This document shows, piece after piece, positions 35,308 to 43,219 of a stretch of DNA of 64,000 bases. The stretch is from contig NZ_CP036525.1 of NCBI RefSeq assembly GCF_007741535.1, positions 4,216,001 to 4,280,000 on the forward strand, written 5' to 3'. Position numbers and translations under genes: made by a program. The DNA is from Rubripirellula lacrimiformis. Lineage in GTDB: Bacteria > Planctomycetota > Planctomycetia > Pirellulales > Pirellulaceae. The first letter of the stretch is position 1; the number at the start of each line of letters is the position of its first letter. A model generated the notes under the pieces. It ran no database searches. It worked only from the letters and a program-made list of their open reading frames with translations, and had not been told where the DNA came from.

Positions 35308-35655
35308 ATGGCGACAAAATCGATCAAGACGAAGTCGACCAAGCCGGTGGCGGATGCGTCTGGCAAGCCACCTGGTTCGGTCGACGACTTTGTAGATGCG
35401 GCAGAATGCCTGAAAACTTTGGCACACCCCGTGCGACTTCGGATTGTGCAGCTGTTGTTGCATGGCCGTTTTACGGTGGGTGAATTGGCGGCAGACTGCG
35501 GGATCCCGGACAACGTGGGTTCGGAACATTTGCGGTTGTTGCAGCGTTGTGGTTTTTTGACCAGCCAACGTGACGGGCGGCGGGTTTATTACAGCGTCGC
35601 GGAACCCCATTTGCAGCAGTTGATGGCCTGCATCGAAGGACGTTTCTTGCCCTGA
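35308..35655 (+). CDS. ArsR/SmtB-family transcriptional repressor
   Basis: A 115-residue winged-helix repressor. The ATG at 35308 has GGAG 8 nt upstream; an upstream in-frame ATG at 35284 is less likely. The pattern LKTLAHPVRLRIVQLLLHGR, FTVGELAADCGI, GSEHLRLLQRCGFLTSQRDGRRVYYS is typical of the family. Cysteines are Cys34, Cys64, Cys81 and Cys108. The Cys positions do not match the classical arsenic CVC motif, and I cannot confirm the two-Cys pair of the sulfide sensors BigR/SqrR. The neighbours (rhodaneses, TauE, CstB-like) favour a reactive-sulfur signal. It is followed by a terminator. Confidence 0.9.
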   Translation: MATKSIKTKSTKPVADASGKPPGSVDDFVDAAECLKTLAHPVRLRIVQLLLHGRFTVGELAADCGIPDNVGSEHLRLLQRCGFLTSQRDGRRVYYSVAEPHLQQLMACIEGRFLP

Positions 35656-35676
35656 TGGGCGAAGGAACGTGGAAAT

Positions 35677-35704
35677 GAGACGGTCTTTCGAGCGTCTCTT
35701 TTTT
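35677..35704 (+). terminator. Rho-independent terminator after the ArsR gene
   Basis: GAGACG and CGTCTC form a stem around a 10-nt loop and are followed by TTTTTT. It lies 21 bp after the ArsR stop, so that gene can be transcribed alone and the rest of the island probably uses its own promoter. Confidence 0.8.
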
Positions 35705-35721
35705 AGAAACATACATATCGT

Positions 35722-35735
35722 CGCCTCGCGAGGTG
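35722..35735 (+). promoter_or_regulatory. Second ArsR-type operator before the rhodanese gene
   Basis: CGCCTCGCGAGGTG, with a perfect inner CCTCGCGAGG, resembles the palindrome in the ArsR promoter (CACCTCGCAAGGTG), and both are followed by ACG. It lies about 50 bp before the rhodanese/DUF2892 gene and after the terminator. I cannot place -35 and -10 boxes with certainty. Confidence 0.65.
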
Positions 35736-35784
35736 ACGTCGCGGAGATGTTTAAGATTGTGCTGGGAACTATTGGAAAGGAACG

Positions 35785-36324
35785 ATGGAAATGCAAACGA
35801 TTGATGTCAAGACGCTGGCGAAACAGCAAGCGAGTAGCGAACGGAATCTGATCGACGTTCGGATGCCGACGGAGTACCGCGAGGTGCATGCCGAGGGCGC
35901 CGAAAACTACCCACTGGATTCATTGGACCCCCAGTCGATCGCAAAAGCGAAAAGCGGGCCGATCTATGTGATTTGCAAAAGTGGCAACCGTTCCAGCAAA
36001 GCGGTTCAGAAGTTCCTGGACGCCGGGGTCGACAACGTCGTCAACGTGGATGGCGGCACGACTGCGTGGGTGTCTGCTGGGTTGCCAGTCGTGCGAGGCA
36101 AAAAATCGGTTTCGCTGGAGCGCCAAGTTCGCATCGCGGCCGGTTCCCTCACCTTGGTTGGTGCGGTGCTTGGGTACTTCGTGCATCCGGCCTTCATCGG
36201 TCTATCGGCATTCATCGGTGCGGGCCTGATGTTTGCGGGGATCACCGATACCTGCGGGATGGGCATGATGCTATCGAAGATGCCCTGGAATCGTTGCACG
36301 GACGGCGGATCATGTTCGCTTTAG
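35785..36324 (+). CDS. Rhodanese domain fused to DUF2892 membrane segment (YgaP-like)
   Basis: A 179-residue membrane-bound sulfurtransferase. Residues about 1-107 are a rhodanese domain with active-site loop CKSGNRS (Cys64, CxxGxR intact) and VDGGTTAWVSAGLP. Residues about 115-179 hold two hydrophobic helices typical of DUF2892 (SLTLVGAVLGYFVHPAFIGL and AFIGAGLMFAGIT), ending in WNRC. Escherichia coli YgaP has this order. The Shine-Dalgarno-like GGAAAGGA precedes the ATG at 35785. It overlaps the TauE gene by 13 nt, so translation is coupled. It probably moves sulfane sulfur at the membrane. Confidence 0.94.
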   Translation: MEMQTIDVKTLAKQQASSERNLIDVRMPTEYREVHAEGAENYPLDSLDPQSIAKAKSGPIYVICKSGNRSSKAVQKFLDAGVDNVVNVDGGTTAWVSAGLPVVRGKKSVSLERQVRIAAGSLTLVGAVLGYFVHPAFIGLSAFIGAGLMFAGITDTCGMGMMLSKMPWNRCTDGGSCSL

Positions 36325-37136
36325 CGATCCTCTTCGGCGGCATCGTCGGCTTTGCACTGGGATTGACCGGTGGCGGCGGCGGTGTGTTTGCGGTGCCTTT
36401 GCTGGTTTACGGACTAGCGGTCGCTCCGCGAGAAGCCGTCGGGATTTCTTTGGCTTCGGTCGGCGGCACCGCGCTGTTTGGTGCGGTACCTCGATTGATT
36501 CGCGGTGAGGTTGAGCTTCGAACGGGCTTGCTGTTCGCGGTCGCAGGAATGTTCGGTGCTCCGATCGGCTCGTACCTGTCGACGCTGATCCCCGAGAACG
36601 TCTTGCTGATGATGTTTGCAGTGTTGATGTTGGTTGTCGCACAGCGGATGTGGGTAAAGACAAAGAACCCGAGTCTTCCCAGTGGGGTTTGCAATACCGA
36701 GAACGCTACCAGTCGTGACCTTAGTGCTTGTCAACGCGATCAGGACGGCAAGCTTCGGTTGACGTCGAAATGCGTGCGGTTGTTGATCCTGGTTGGGCTG
36801 GTGACGGGCGTGCTTTCGGGCATGTTCGGCGTCGGCGGAGGTTTCGTCATCGTGCCAGCCTTGGTGCTCTTTAGCGGGATGGCGATTCATCGTGCAGTGG
36901 CGACATCGCTGTTCGTGATTGTGTTGGTCAGTATCAGCGGCGTCGCTTCGCACCTGGCTAATGGAAACGAGTTGTCGTTGCCGGTGGCTCTGCAATTTTT
37001 GGCGGGAGGCTTTGCAGGCATGTATGTGGGTGGCGTCGTGGCAAAGCGTCTGAAGGGACCCACGCTTCAGAAAATATTTTCCGTTGCCGTCGTGTTGGTG
37101 GCAGCTTTCGTGATTTTTAAATCCATTGCTCTCTAA
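36312..37136 (+). CDS. TauE/SafE-family membrane transporter
   Basis: A 274-residue permease with about eight membrane helices in two homologous halves. The first half carries FGGIVGFALGLTGGGGGVFAVP and the second GVLSGMFGVGGGFVIVPALV, the paired glycine-rich signature of the TauE/SafE family. The family exports sulfite or organosulfonates, which suits the sulfur-related neighbours. The ATG at 36312 overlaps the end of the rhodanese gene by 13 nt. The loop between the halves is short and polar, including Asn- and Cys-containing residues (GVCNTENATSRDLSACQRDQ). A longer reading frame upstream overlaps the rhodanese gene and is rejected. Confidence 0.93.
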   Translation: MFALAILFGGIVGFALGLTGGGGGVFAVPLLVYGLAVAPREAVGISLASVGGTALFGAVPRLIRGEVELRTGLLFAVAGMFGAPIGSYLSTLIPENVLLMMFAVLMLVVAQRMWVKTKNPSLPSGVCNTENATSRDLSACQRDQDGKLRLTSKCVRLLILVGLVTGVLSGMFGVGGGFVIVPALVLFSGMAIHRAVATSLFVIVLVSISGVASHLANGNELSLPVALQFLAGGFAGMYVGGVVAKRLKGPTLQKIFSVAVVLVAAFVIFKSIAL

Positions 37137-37168
37137 GTCTCATTGGCAATTCACCGGGGAACCAAGTC

Positions 37169-38599
37169 ATGTTGCTAAAGTATTTCTACGATCCAAAACT
37201 TGCTCACGCTTCGTACCTTGTTGGTTGCCAGCGCACCGGCGCAGCGGTGGTTGTTGACCCGGGTCGCGACATCGACCAATACATCAGCGCGGCGGGCAAC
37301 GAAGGTGTGGAGATCACCGCCGTTGCCGAGACTCATATCCATGCGGACTACGTCTCCGGTGCACGCGAGTTAGCCGATCGCGTCGGTGCCAAACTGTATG
37401 TGTCGGACGAAGGCCCGGCGGAGTGGAAGTACCAGTTTTTGGATGCCTACGAACACCAACTGGTGCACGATGGCGATCACTTCATGATCGGTAACATCCA
37501 GTTCGATGTGCTTCACACCCCCGGGCACACGCCCGAAAGCATTTCCTTTGTGTTGACCGATCGGGGCGGTGGTGCGGACAAGCCAATGGGCATCTTCACC
37601 GGCGACTTTGTGTTTGTCGGATCGATCGGACGCCCTGACTTGTTGGAGGAAGCCGCCGGGATAGCAGGCACTGCCGAACCCGGTGCTCGCGACCTGTTCA
37701 AATCAGCCGAGCGTTTCAAGACACTGCCCGATTATTTGCAAGTCTGGCCGGCCCACGGCGCAGGCAGCGCATGCGGCAAGGGATTGGGAGCGATTCCGTC
37801 CTCCACCGTTGGCTATGAAAAACGGTTCAACCCGGCGTTGCAGTTTCATGACCAGGAAGAGTTCGTACGATACATCCTGGCCGATCAACCCGAGGCACCC
37901 AAGTATTTCGCGGTGATGAAGCGAGTCAACAAGGAAGGGCCAAAGATCCTAGGACCAGATCATCATCACACCATGCTGGACATCGCCAAACTGCCGGACG
38001 CGCTTGCATCCGGTACGGTGGTCGACCTGACCGAGTCTGCTGAATTCGGAAAGGGGCATGTGGCCGGCACGATCAACATTCCACTCGGCATGCTGGCCGG
38101 ATGGGCGGGTTGGTTGGTTGACTACGATCGTCCGACCTACCTGATCTGCGACGCTGATCAGTTGGAAGAAGCTGCCCGCATCCTGCACAAGATCGGTGTC
38201 GAAGAAATCGTCGGCGGTTTCCCCGCCCGCGAGGTGAGATCGGCTGGGCTTGAGACGGAAACCTACACGACCGGTACCCCGGCCGAACTCTCCGCCGCCA
38301 TCGAATCGGGCGAAGTCCAACTGCTGGATGTTCGGTCCAACGACGAGTGGAACGAGAGCCACATCGAACAAGCCCAGCATCGCTTCTTAGGACGACTGCC
38401 GAACAATTTGGAAGATCTTCCGAAAGACAAGAAGCTAGTGGTTCATTGTCGCAGCGGAGCCCGTTCGGCGATTGCCGCCAGTGTGTTGCAGGCTGCTGGC
38501 GTCAAGCAGGTCATCAACCTGACGGGCGGGTACATGGCTTGGAAATCGGCTGGCTTGCCGAGCGTCAAGTCGGAACCCGCCACCATCGGTCGCAGCTAA
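37169..38599 (+). CDS. MBL-fold persulfide dioxygenase-like protein with two rhodanese domains
   Basis: This 476-residue cytosolic protein has the architecture of Staphylococcus aureus CstB: metallo-beta-lactamase fold, degenerate rhodanese, active rhodanese. The MBL metal ligands appear in ETHIHADYVSGA (His56, His58, Asp60), HTPGHTPES and FTGDFVFVGSIGRPDL, with WPAHGAGSACG as the later His. The first rhodanese (about 265-365) has CDADQLEE where an active domain has CxxGxR, so it is probably non-catalytic. The second (about 375-470) has an intact loop HCRSGARS. It is predicted to oxidise protein or glutathione persulfide to sulfite and thiosulfate. It lies 32 bp after the TauE gene in the same operon. 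Confidence 0.93.
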   Translation: MLLKYFYDPKLAHASYLVGCQRTGAAVVVDPGRDIDQYISAAGNEGVEITAVAETHIHADYVSGARELADRVGAKLYVSDEGPAEWKYQFLDAYEHQLVHDGDHFMIGNIQFDVLHTPGHTPESISFVLTDRGGGADKPMGIFTGDFVFVGSIGRPDLLEEAAGIAGTAEPGARDLFKSAERFKTLPDYLQVWPAHGAGSACGKGLGAIPSSTVGYEKRFNPALQFHDQEEFVRYILADQPEAPKYFAVMKRVNKEGPKILGPDHHHTMLDIAKLPDALASGTVVDLTESAEFGKGHVAGTINIPLGMLAGWAGWLVDYDRPTYLICDADQLEEAARILHKIGVEEIVGGFPAREVRSAGLETETYTTGTPAELSAAIESGEVQLLDVRSNDEWNESHIEQAQHRFLGRLPNNLEDLPKDKKLVVHCRSGARSAIAASVLQAAGVKQVINLTGGYMAWKSAGLPSVKSEPATIGRS

Positions 38600-38692
38600 C
38601 CGAGCGATCGCGGAACAGCCGCCATCGCGGTTGTTCCCAACTTGTCCACCCAACTCTCCCCCGCGAAAAAAACGAGAGAACGAAGCAGATCG

Positions 38693-39739
38693 ATGATTGT
38701 GAACACCCCAACCATGCTAGTCCGAACACTTTGCAGCTTGATTGCGATGGCGGCAACCACGGTCGTGGCGGCAGACTTCGCCGCCCTTCCCAAGACTGCG
38801 ACTTTGGAAACCGATTCGCCGCAGATCATCGCACTGGGCAAGAAGCTATTCTTTGATCCGAGGCTTTCGGCTACGGGCACGGTGTCTTGCAACAGTTGCC
38901 ACAACCTGATGGAAGGCGGGGACGATGGTCGCGCCACGTCGATGGGTGTCGACGGGTTGACGGGAGGGCGAAATTCACCAACCGTTTGGAATGCAGTCTT
39001 CCAATCGTCTCAGTTTTGGGACGGTCGTGCAAAGGATCTAGCGGAACAGGCCAAGGGACCGTTCGTCGCAGATGTCGAAATGGGGATGGGCGTCCACGAT
39101 CAAGTCGTCGGGCGGATTCAGCAAATTCCGGACTATGTCCGAGAGTTCGACAACGTCTTCGGCCAAGGCAACGCAGTCACGATCGACAACGCGGTGACGG
39201 CAATCGCGGCATTCGAACGAACTTTGATCACCCCCAACGCACCGCTGGACCACTATTTGGCAGGCGACAAGAACGCCCTGACCGATGCTCAGGTTCGCGG
39301 CATGGACTTGTTCCAGTCCACCGGATGTACCGAGTGCCATTTTGGGCCAGCGTTGAACGGATGGGACCCCGGCGATGACGAAGCGGTCTTCGTTGAATTT
39401 CCGCGGAATTTGGATTCGTCCTTCGTCAGGAAATATGATCTCGACAGCGACCGCGGCAGGGCGGAGGCGACGCAGCAAGAATCAGACGCCCACCAATTCA
39501 AAACGCCGGTTCTGCGAAACATTACGCTGACCGCTCCGTACATGCACAACGGCAATGTCGCGTCGCTTGCCGAGGCATGTCGGGTGATGGCAAGCACGCA
39601 GCTAGATACAGATCTGTCCGAGGACGAAATTTCCGACCTCGTAGCGTTCATGGAATCCTTGGTGGGCGAGTTCCCACCAATCACCTTGCCGCGACTGCCA
39701 TCTCGCAGCGGCACATCCGTCGTCGTTGAATTCAAATAG
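38693..39739 (+). CDS. Di-haem cytochrome c peroxidase family protein
   Basis: A 348-residue exported protein with a signal peptide (TLCSLIAMAATTVVA). Two c-type haem sites are visible: CNSCH (Cys66, Cys69, His70) and CTECH near residue 211. LGKKLFFDPRLSATGTVSC and AAFERTLITPNAPLDHYLAG are the family's landmarks, and HNGNVASLAE follows. Members reduce hydrogen peroxide using electrons from small cytochromes in the periplasm; MauG-like members act on proteins instead. I start at 38693; a TTG at 38642 and an ATG at 38714 are alternatives. It follows the CstB-like gene by about 90 bp. Confidence 0.93.
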   Translation: MIVNTPTMLVRTLCSLIAMAATTVVAADFAALPKTATLETDSPQIIALGKKLFFDPRLSATGTVSCNSCHNLMEGGDDGRATSMGVDGLTGGRNSPTVWNAVFQSSQFWDGRAKDLAEQAKGPFVADVEMGMGVHDQVVGRIQQIPDYVREFDNVFGQGNAVTIDNAVTAIAAFERTLITPNAPLDHYLAGDKNALTDAQVRGMDLFQSTGCTECHFGPALNGWDPGDDEAVFVEFPRNLDSSFVRKYDLDSDRGRAEATQQESDAHQFKTPVLRNITLTAPYMHNGNVASLAEACRVMASTQLDTDLSEDEISDLVAFMESLVGEFPPITLPRLPSRSGTSVVVEFK

Positions 39740-39812
39740 CAGTGCGAGGCCACCAACAATCGCGTGGTCAAGCAAATCAACATTTTTTCACTTCACCCCA
39801 TAAGGGAAACCG

Positions 39813-40304
39813 ATGAACAAGCCGATCACGAAGCAAAACCTGCAGACCGCTCTATCGATGGAACTCACAGCGATGCATCAGTATCAACTGCATGCATGCG
39901 TCCTGGACGATTGGGGCATGGATCTTCTAGCCGCCAAGATGCGTGAGGAGATGATGGAGGAAATGGGCCACTCGGAAGCATTCCTGGTGCGGTTGCTGTT
40001 TCTAAAGGGCGAACCGCGCGTCGAACATGCCAAGCTTCCCAAACGGGCCACGTCGCTGAAGGAGATGTTCGAACTGGACCTTGCCGACGAAACAGAAGCA
40101 ATCGAGTTTTATTCCAAGGCCTCGGTCGAAGCGGCGCAGGAAGGCGACATCGGCGGCCGGTTGCTTTTCGAGCGAATCGCGTTGGACGAGGAAGGACACA
40201 TGAGTTGGCTGGAATTGCAGCTTGATTTGCTAAAGCGGATGGGCGAACCGGCCTATATCGCCAAACACATGCCGGCACCCACGACACATTCCTCCGCCGA
40301 GTAG
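39813..40304 (+). CDS. Bacterioferritin-like ferritin-superfamily protein
   Basis: A 163-residue four-helix bundle protein of the ferritin superfamily. Iron ligands are visible as Glu17 in SMELTAMHQY, Glu50 and His53 in EEMGHSEAF, and a late EEGHMSWLE, with ADETEAIEFY between. It resembles bacterioferritin in length and motif order but the usual haem-ligand Met is not clear to me. It could store iron, or scavenge it from peroxide, as Dps proteins do. It follows the di-haem peroxidase by 73 bp, so the two probably share a role in peroxide and iron handling. Confidence 0.85.
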   Translation: MNKPITKQNLQTALSMELTAMHQYQLHACVLDDWGMDLLAAKMREEMMEEMGHSEAFLVRLLFLKGEPRVEHAKLPKRATSLKEMFELDLADETEAIEFYSKASVEAAQEGDIGGRLLFERIALDEEGHMSWLELQLDLLKRMGEPAYIAKHMPAPTTHSSAE

Positions 40305-40352
40305 TCGCTGCGAACCCTTTCATCCAAATTCTGCGTCCCCATAGGTGCCCAC

Positions 40353-41507
40353 ATGAATCGCTTTCCTCTTTTAATCGTCATCGGTTGCTGCTGTACATTG
40401 CTGTCGGCGGCGGCTTGGTCACAAGACAACCAGAGCCGTGGACAGGGACACGGACAGGGACACGGCCCCGGTTTTGGGGCTGGACGCGGACAAGGATTGG
40501 GGCCGGGGCGTGGAATGGGACGTGGCGCAGGACGTGCAGCGGGCCAGGGCCGACAAGGCCAGGCACAGCATGAAGCGGCGCCAGCGACGGAAAATCATGG
40601 ACACCATGGGCACGATGATCGACACGACGAAGATCGCAGCGTCTTTCAGTACCTATTGCAGAACCACCAACAGATCCGACGCACGGTCAAGGAATTGCCC
40701 AACGGCGTCGAAACGTTGACAGAGTCCGACGTTCCCGAGATCGCCAGCAAGATCAAAGAGCACGTCGAGTGGATGGAGTATCGTATCGAGAACACGAATC
40801 CGATCCGCATGCGAGATCCACTGTTCGCAGAGATATTCAAGCATACCGATAAGATCAAGATGATTCACGAGGACACCGAAAAAGGCGTCCGGGTTACCGA
40901 AACGTCCGACGATGCGTACGTCGCCAAATTGATCCAGGCCCACGCGAAGGCAGTCTCGGGTTTTGTGGAGCATGGCTTCGCCGAAGCGATGAAGAATCAT
41001 GCTGTTCCATCGCAGCAACCTGCAACGGCGGTCGGAACCTCACATCCCGCGATCGCGGGCCACGGTGCGGTTGTCCAATTGCCAGTCGCCGCGATGCAAC
41101 CACGCACCGGCACCAAGCTGCTTGTTGACATCACGCGGGGTAGCGACCCCGGTGAATTGAACAACGCACTTGAAAAGGTTGCGAAGTATCTGAACATCTA
41201 CGCCGGTGGCGGCGCAGAGCCCGCATCCGCCCAGATCGCGTTGGTCTTCCACGGCGACGCAACGCTGGCCGTCCTGAATTCAGATGCCTACGCGGAAAAG
41301 TTCAGCACGGACGAAAACCCCAATTTGGATCTGCTGCGGCAGCTGCACGAAGCCGACGTCGAAATGTATGTCTGTGGGCAAACGTTGATCTCCAAAGGAT
41401 CATCCCCGAAGGACGTTGCGGTATTTGTGCAGACTGCGGTCTCGGCACTTACCGCGGTCGTCAACCTACAAGCCGACGGATACGCCTACCTTCCGCTTGG
41501 GAAATGA
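40353..41507 (+). CDS. Exported Gly-rich protein with C-terminal DsrE-like domain
   Basis: This 384-residue protein has a signal peptide (LLIVIGCCCTLLSAAAWSQ) and then a Gly/Gln/His/Arg-rich repeat (GHGQGHGPGFGAGRGQGLGP, about 30-75). Residues about 90-210 form a helical region with several His (HHGHDDRHDEDRS; KEHVEWMEYR; FKHTDKIKMIHED). Residues about 255-384 match the DsrE/DsrF-like fold (LVDITRGSDPGELNNALEKV, LVFHGDATLAVLN, VEMYVCGQTL), retaining the Cys typical of sulfur-relay members. DsrE proteins are normally cytosolic, so export is unusual. It lies between the bacterioferritin-like and DUF3365 genes. Confidence 0.8.
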   Translation: MNRFPLLIVIGCCCTLLSAAAWSQDNQSRGQGHGQGHGPGFGAGRGQGLGPGRGMGRGAGRAAGQGRQGQAQHEAAPATENHGHHGHDDRHDEDRSVFQYLLQNHQQIRRTVKELPNGVETLTESDVPEIASKIKEHVEWMEYRIENTNPIRMRDPLFAEIFKHTDKIKMIHEDTEKGVRVTETSDDAYVAKLIQAHAKAVSGFVEHGFAEAMKNHAVPSQQPATAVGTSHPAIAGHGAVVQLPVAAMQPRTGTKLLVDITRGSDPGELNNALEKVAKYLNIYAGGGAEPASAQIALVFHGDATLAVLNSDAYAEKFSTDENPNLDLLRQLHEADVEMYVCGQTLISKGSSPKDVAVFVQTAVSALTAVVNLQADGYAYLPLGK

Positions 41508-41663
41508 ACAAGATGACCGCCCACCCTTTCGATGTCACCTCACCACCATGCGCAACCTATTTGACGAACCAAGCTGGGGTTGGACCAGCGATCCTGTTCA
41601 GGTCAACCATCCCTCGGGGATGTACGAATGGGGATGCGTTCTTTCACGACAGGAATCGAGAGA

Positions 41664-42284
41664 ATGAAACGTACAGTGATCCGATCACCCCTTCCCCTTG
41701 CGTGCGTCCTGACGACCATCGCATTGATGGGATGCGGACAAAAAGACATCTCCGTCAGCGAGCCGAACACGCAAGATACCGCCGACACGACGGCGGTGGT
41801 CGCAGGTGAACTGCCTAGCGAAGAAGACCAGCAATCCATGTTGGCGGCGAAGGACGCGTTGTTCCAAAAGCTATCAGGCCGACTGATGCAAGCGATGGGC
41901 CAACAAGGGCCCGCGGCGGCAATTCAGGTTTGTCAGAAGGAAGCTTCTCAAATGGCGGCGGAAGTTGGCCAGGCGACGGGCATGCGTATCGGACGGACAG
42001 GCGTTCGACTGCGAAACCCCCAAAACCAGCCGCCGGCTTGGGCCAAGCCGCTGACGGAACAACGCATCGATACGGCGACTTTCGTTAAACTTGACAACGG
42101 TGACTCGGCCGCTTTGCTGCCGATCAAATTGCAAAGCCAATGTTTGATGTGCCACGGTCCCGAAGACCAGATTGCCCCCATCATCTCCGATCAACTTGCC
42201 AAGCTGTACCCCGCCGACAAAGCCACGGGGTTTCGCGAAGGCGAGCTACGTGGATGGTTCTGGGTTCAAATGCCATCCAGCTGA
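41664..42284 (+). CDS. DUF3365 (Tll0287-like) haem lipoprotein
   Basis: This 206-residue protein has a lipoprotein signal with the lipobox ALMGC (Cys24). AGGA lies 9 nt before the ATG at 41664, so I choose that over longer in-frame starts such as 41580 and 41634. The mature domain includes QVCQKEASQMAAEVG, RNPQNQPPAWAKP, and the c-type haem motif CLMCHG near residue 159, with GELRGWFWVQMP at the end, all as in DUF3365. The family binds haem and is thought to sense or transfer electrons in the periplasm. It follows the DsrE-like gene by 156 bp. Confidence 0.9.
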   Translation: MKRTVIRSPLPLACVLTTIALMGCGQKDISVSEPNTQDTADTTAVVAGELPSEEDQQSMLAAKDALFQKLSGRLMQAMGQQGPAAAIQVCQKEASQMAAEVGQATGMRIGRTGVRLRNPQNQPPAWAKPLTEQRIDTATFVKLDNGDSAALLPIKLQSQCLMCHGPEDQIAPIISDQLAKLYPADKATGFREGELRGWFWVQMPSS

Positions 42285-42360
42285 TCCAGGTCGCAAACGT
42301 TTGATTTCATCCATCACGATCGATTGACCTTTTTCCTCACAGTCCTGAAACCAATTCAAC

Positions 42361-42888
42361 ATGAAGAACAACTTGATTCCAATCGCCACGCTCACACTGG
42401 TGTGTATGACGGCCGTTCCTGTATCGGCCCAGTTTGGGCGTCTTTTTGGCGGTCCTAAAATTGAGACCGTTGAAACCGACGAGCTGAACAAGATGTTGTC
42501 ACAACAGCATCAGGCGGTTTTGAAAGCGAAAGACTCGGGCACGGAAGCCCCCGAGGCAAACTTCGTACTGGTGGATGTAAGGTCCAACAAGGAAGTGAAG
42601 GTTTCTGTCATTCCCGGCGCGATCACCAAACAGCAGTATGAAGAGGATCCGGCGAAGTATCGGGGAAAGCTAGTCATTGCATATTGCACCGTCGGTGGAC
42701 GCAGTGGCAACTATGCACGCGAACTGGCAGGCAAAGATGTCAAGGTAAAGAACTACGAGGGGAGCATCCTGAAGTGGGTCGGCGCCGGCTTGCCACTGAT
42801 CACCTTAGACGGCCAGCCGACCAAGCGGGTCCACACCTACAGCGACCGCTACAAGATTCCTGCCCAATACGAACAGATCGCCGACTGA
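42361..42888 (+). CDS. Exported single-domain rhodanese
   Basis: A 175-residue protein with a signal peptide (LIPIATLTLVCMTAVPVSA). The rhodanese domain (about residues 35-155) contains LVDVRSNKEVKVSVIPGAI and an active-site loop CTVGGRSG with Cys109 and Arg114 intact, then YEGSILKWVGAGLP. A periplasmic sulfurtransferase is expected, consistent with the other sulfur genes upstream. It is separated by 67 bp from the small gene that starts the ABC exporter unit. Confidence 0.91.
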   Translation: MKNNLIPIATLTLVCMTAVPVSAQFGRLFGGPKIETVETDELNKMLSQQHQAVLKAKDSGTEAPEANFVLVDVRSNKEVKVSVIPGAITKQQYEEDPAKYRGKLVIAYCTVGGRSGNYARELAGKDVKVKNYEGSILKWVGAGLPLITLDGQPTKRVHTYSDRYKIPAQYEQIAD

Positions 42889-42955
42889 TCCAGACATTCA
42901 CGACCAGAACGACCACCTGCGTACGACACACATTCACCACCGAGGTACCCAAGCG

Positions 42956-43219
42956 ATGAATCAAAGCGAACCACAAATGACGGAAACACCGATAGATGCA
43001 GACAGTCCCCCCAACGATGTCGACCTGAAACAACGTGTCAACGAATCGTTGTTGAAACTTGGATACGTGCAAGCGAAGTTTGTCAGCGAAACGGCGGGCA
43101 AGGTGACCATCGAGTGTACCGATACGGATCGAAATGATCAGTGCGTGATGCAGGTCGCGGTCCGTCTATTGCCCGGGGTGACTTCGGTGGCGTTTGTTGC
43201 CAGCGAAGGAGCCCGCTGA
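42956..43219 (+). CDS. Small hypothetical protein coupled to an exporter operon
   Basis: An 87-residue protein of no clear family. Residues about 24-87 (LKQRVNESLLKLGYVQAKFV, VTIECTDTDRNDQCVMQVAV, PGVTSVAFV) have the helix-strand-strand pattern of a small BON-like domain, but this is only a resemblance. The ATG at 42956 is preceded by GAGG 13 nt upstream. Its stop overlaps the start of the following MFP gene (TGATG). It probably belongs to the exporter, perhaps as a regulatory or accessory subunit. Confidence 0.7.
   Translation: MNQSEPQMTETPIDADSPPNDVDLKQRVNESLLKLGYVQAKFVSETAGKVTIECTDTDRNDQCVMQVAVRLLPGVTSVAFVASEGAR

Noticed and set aside
35308-35655. ArsR protein assigned as a classical arsenic sensor
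   Set aside because: The CVC-type metal site is absent and neighbours lack arsenic genes such as arsB or arsC; sulfur genes dominate.
35973-36311. Upstream extension of the TauE frame
   Set aside because: It lies inside the rhodanese gene in another frame and has no membrane helix; the ATG at 36312 begins the first helix.
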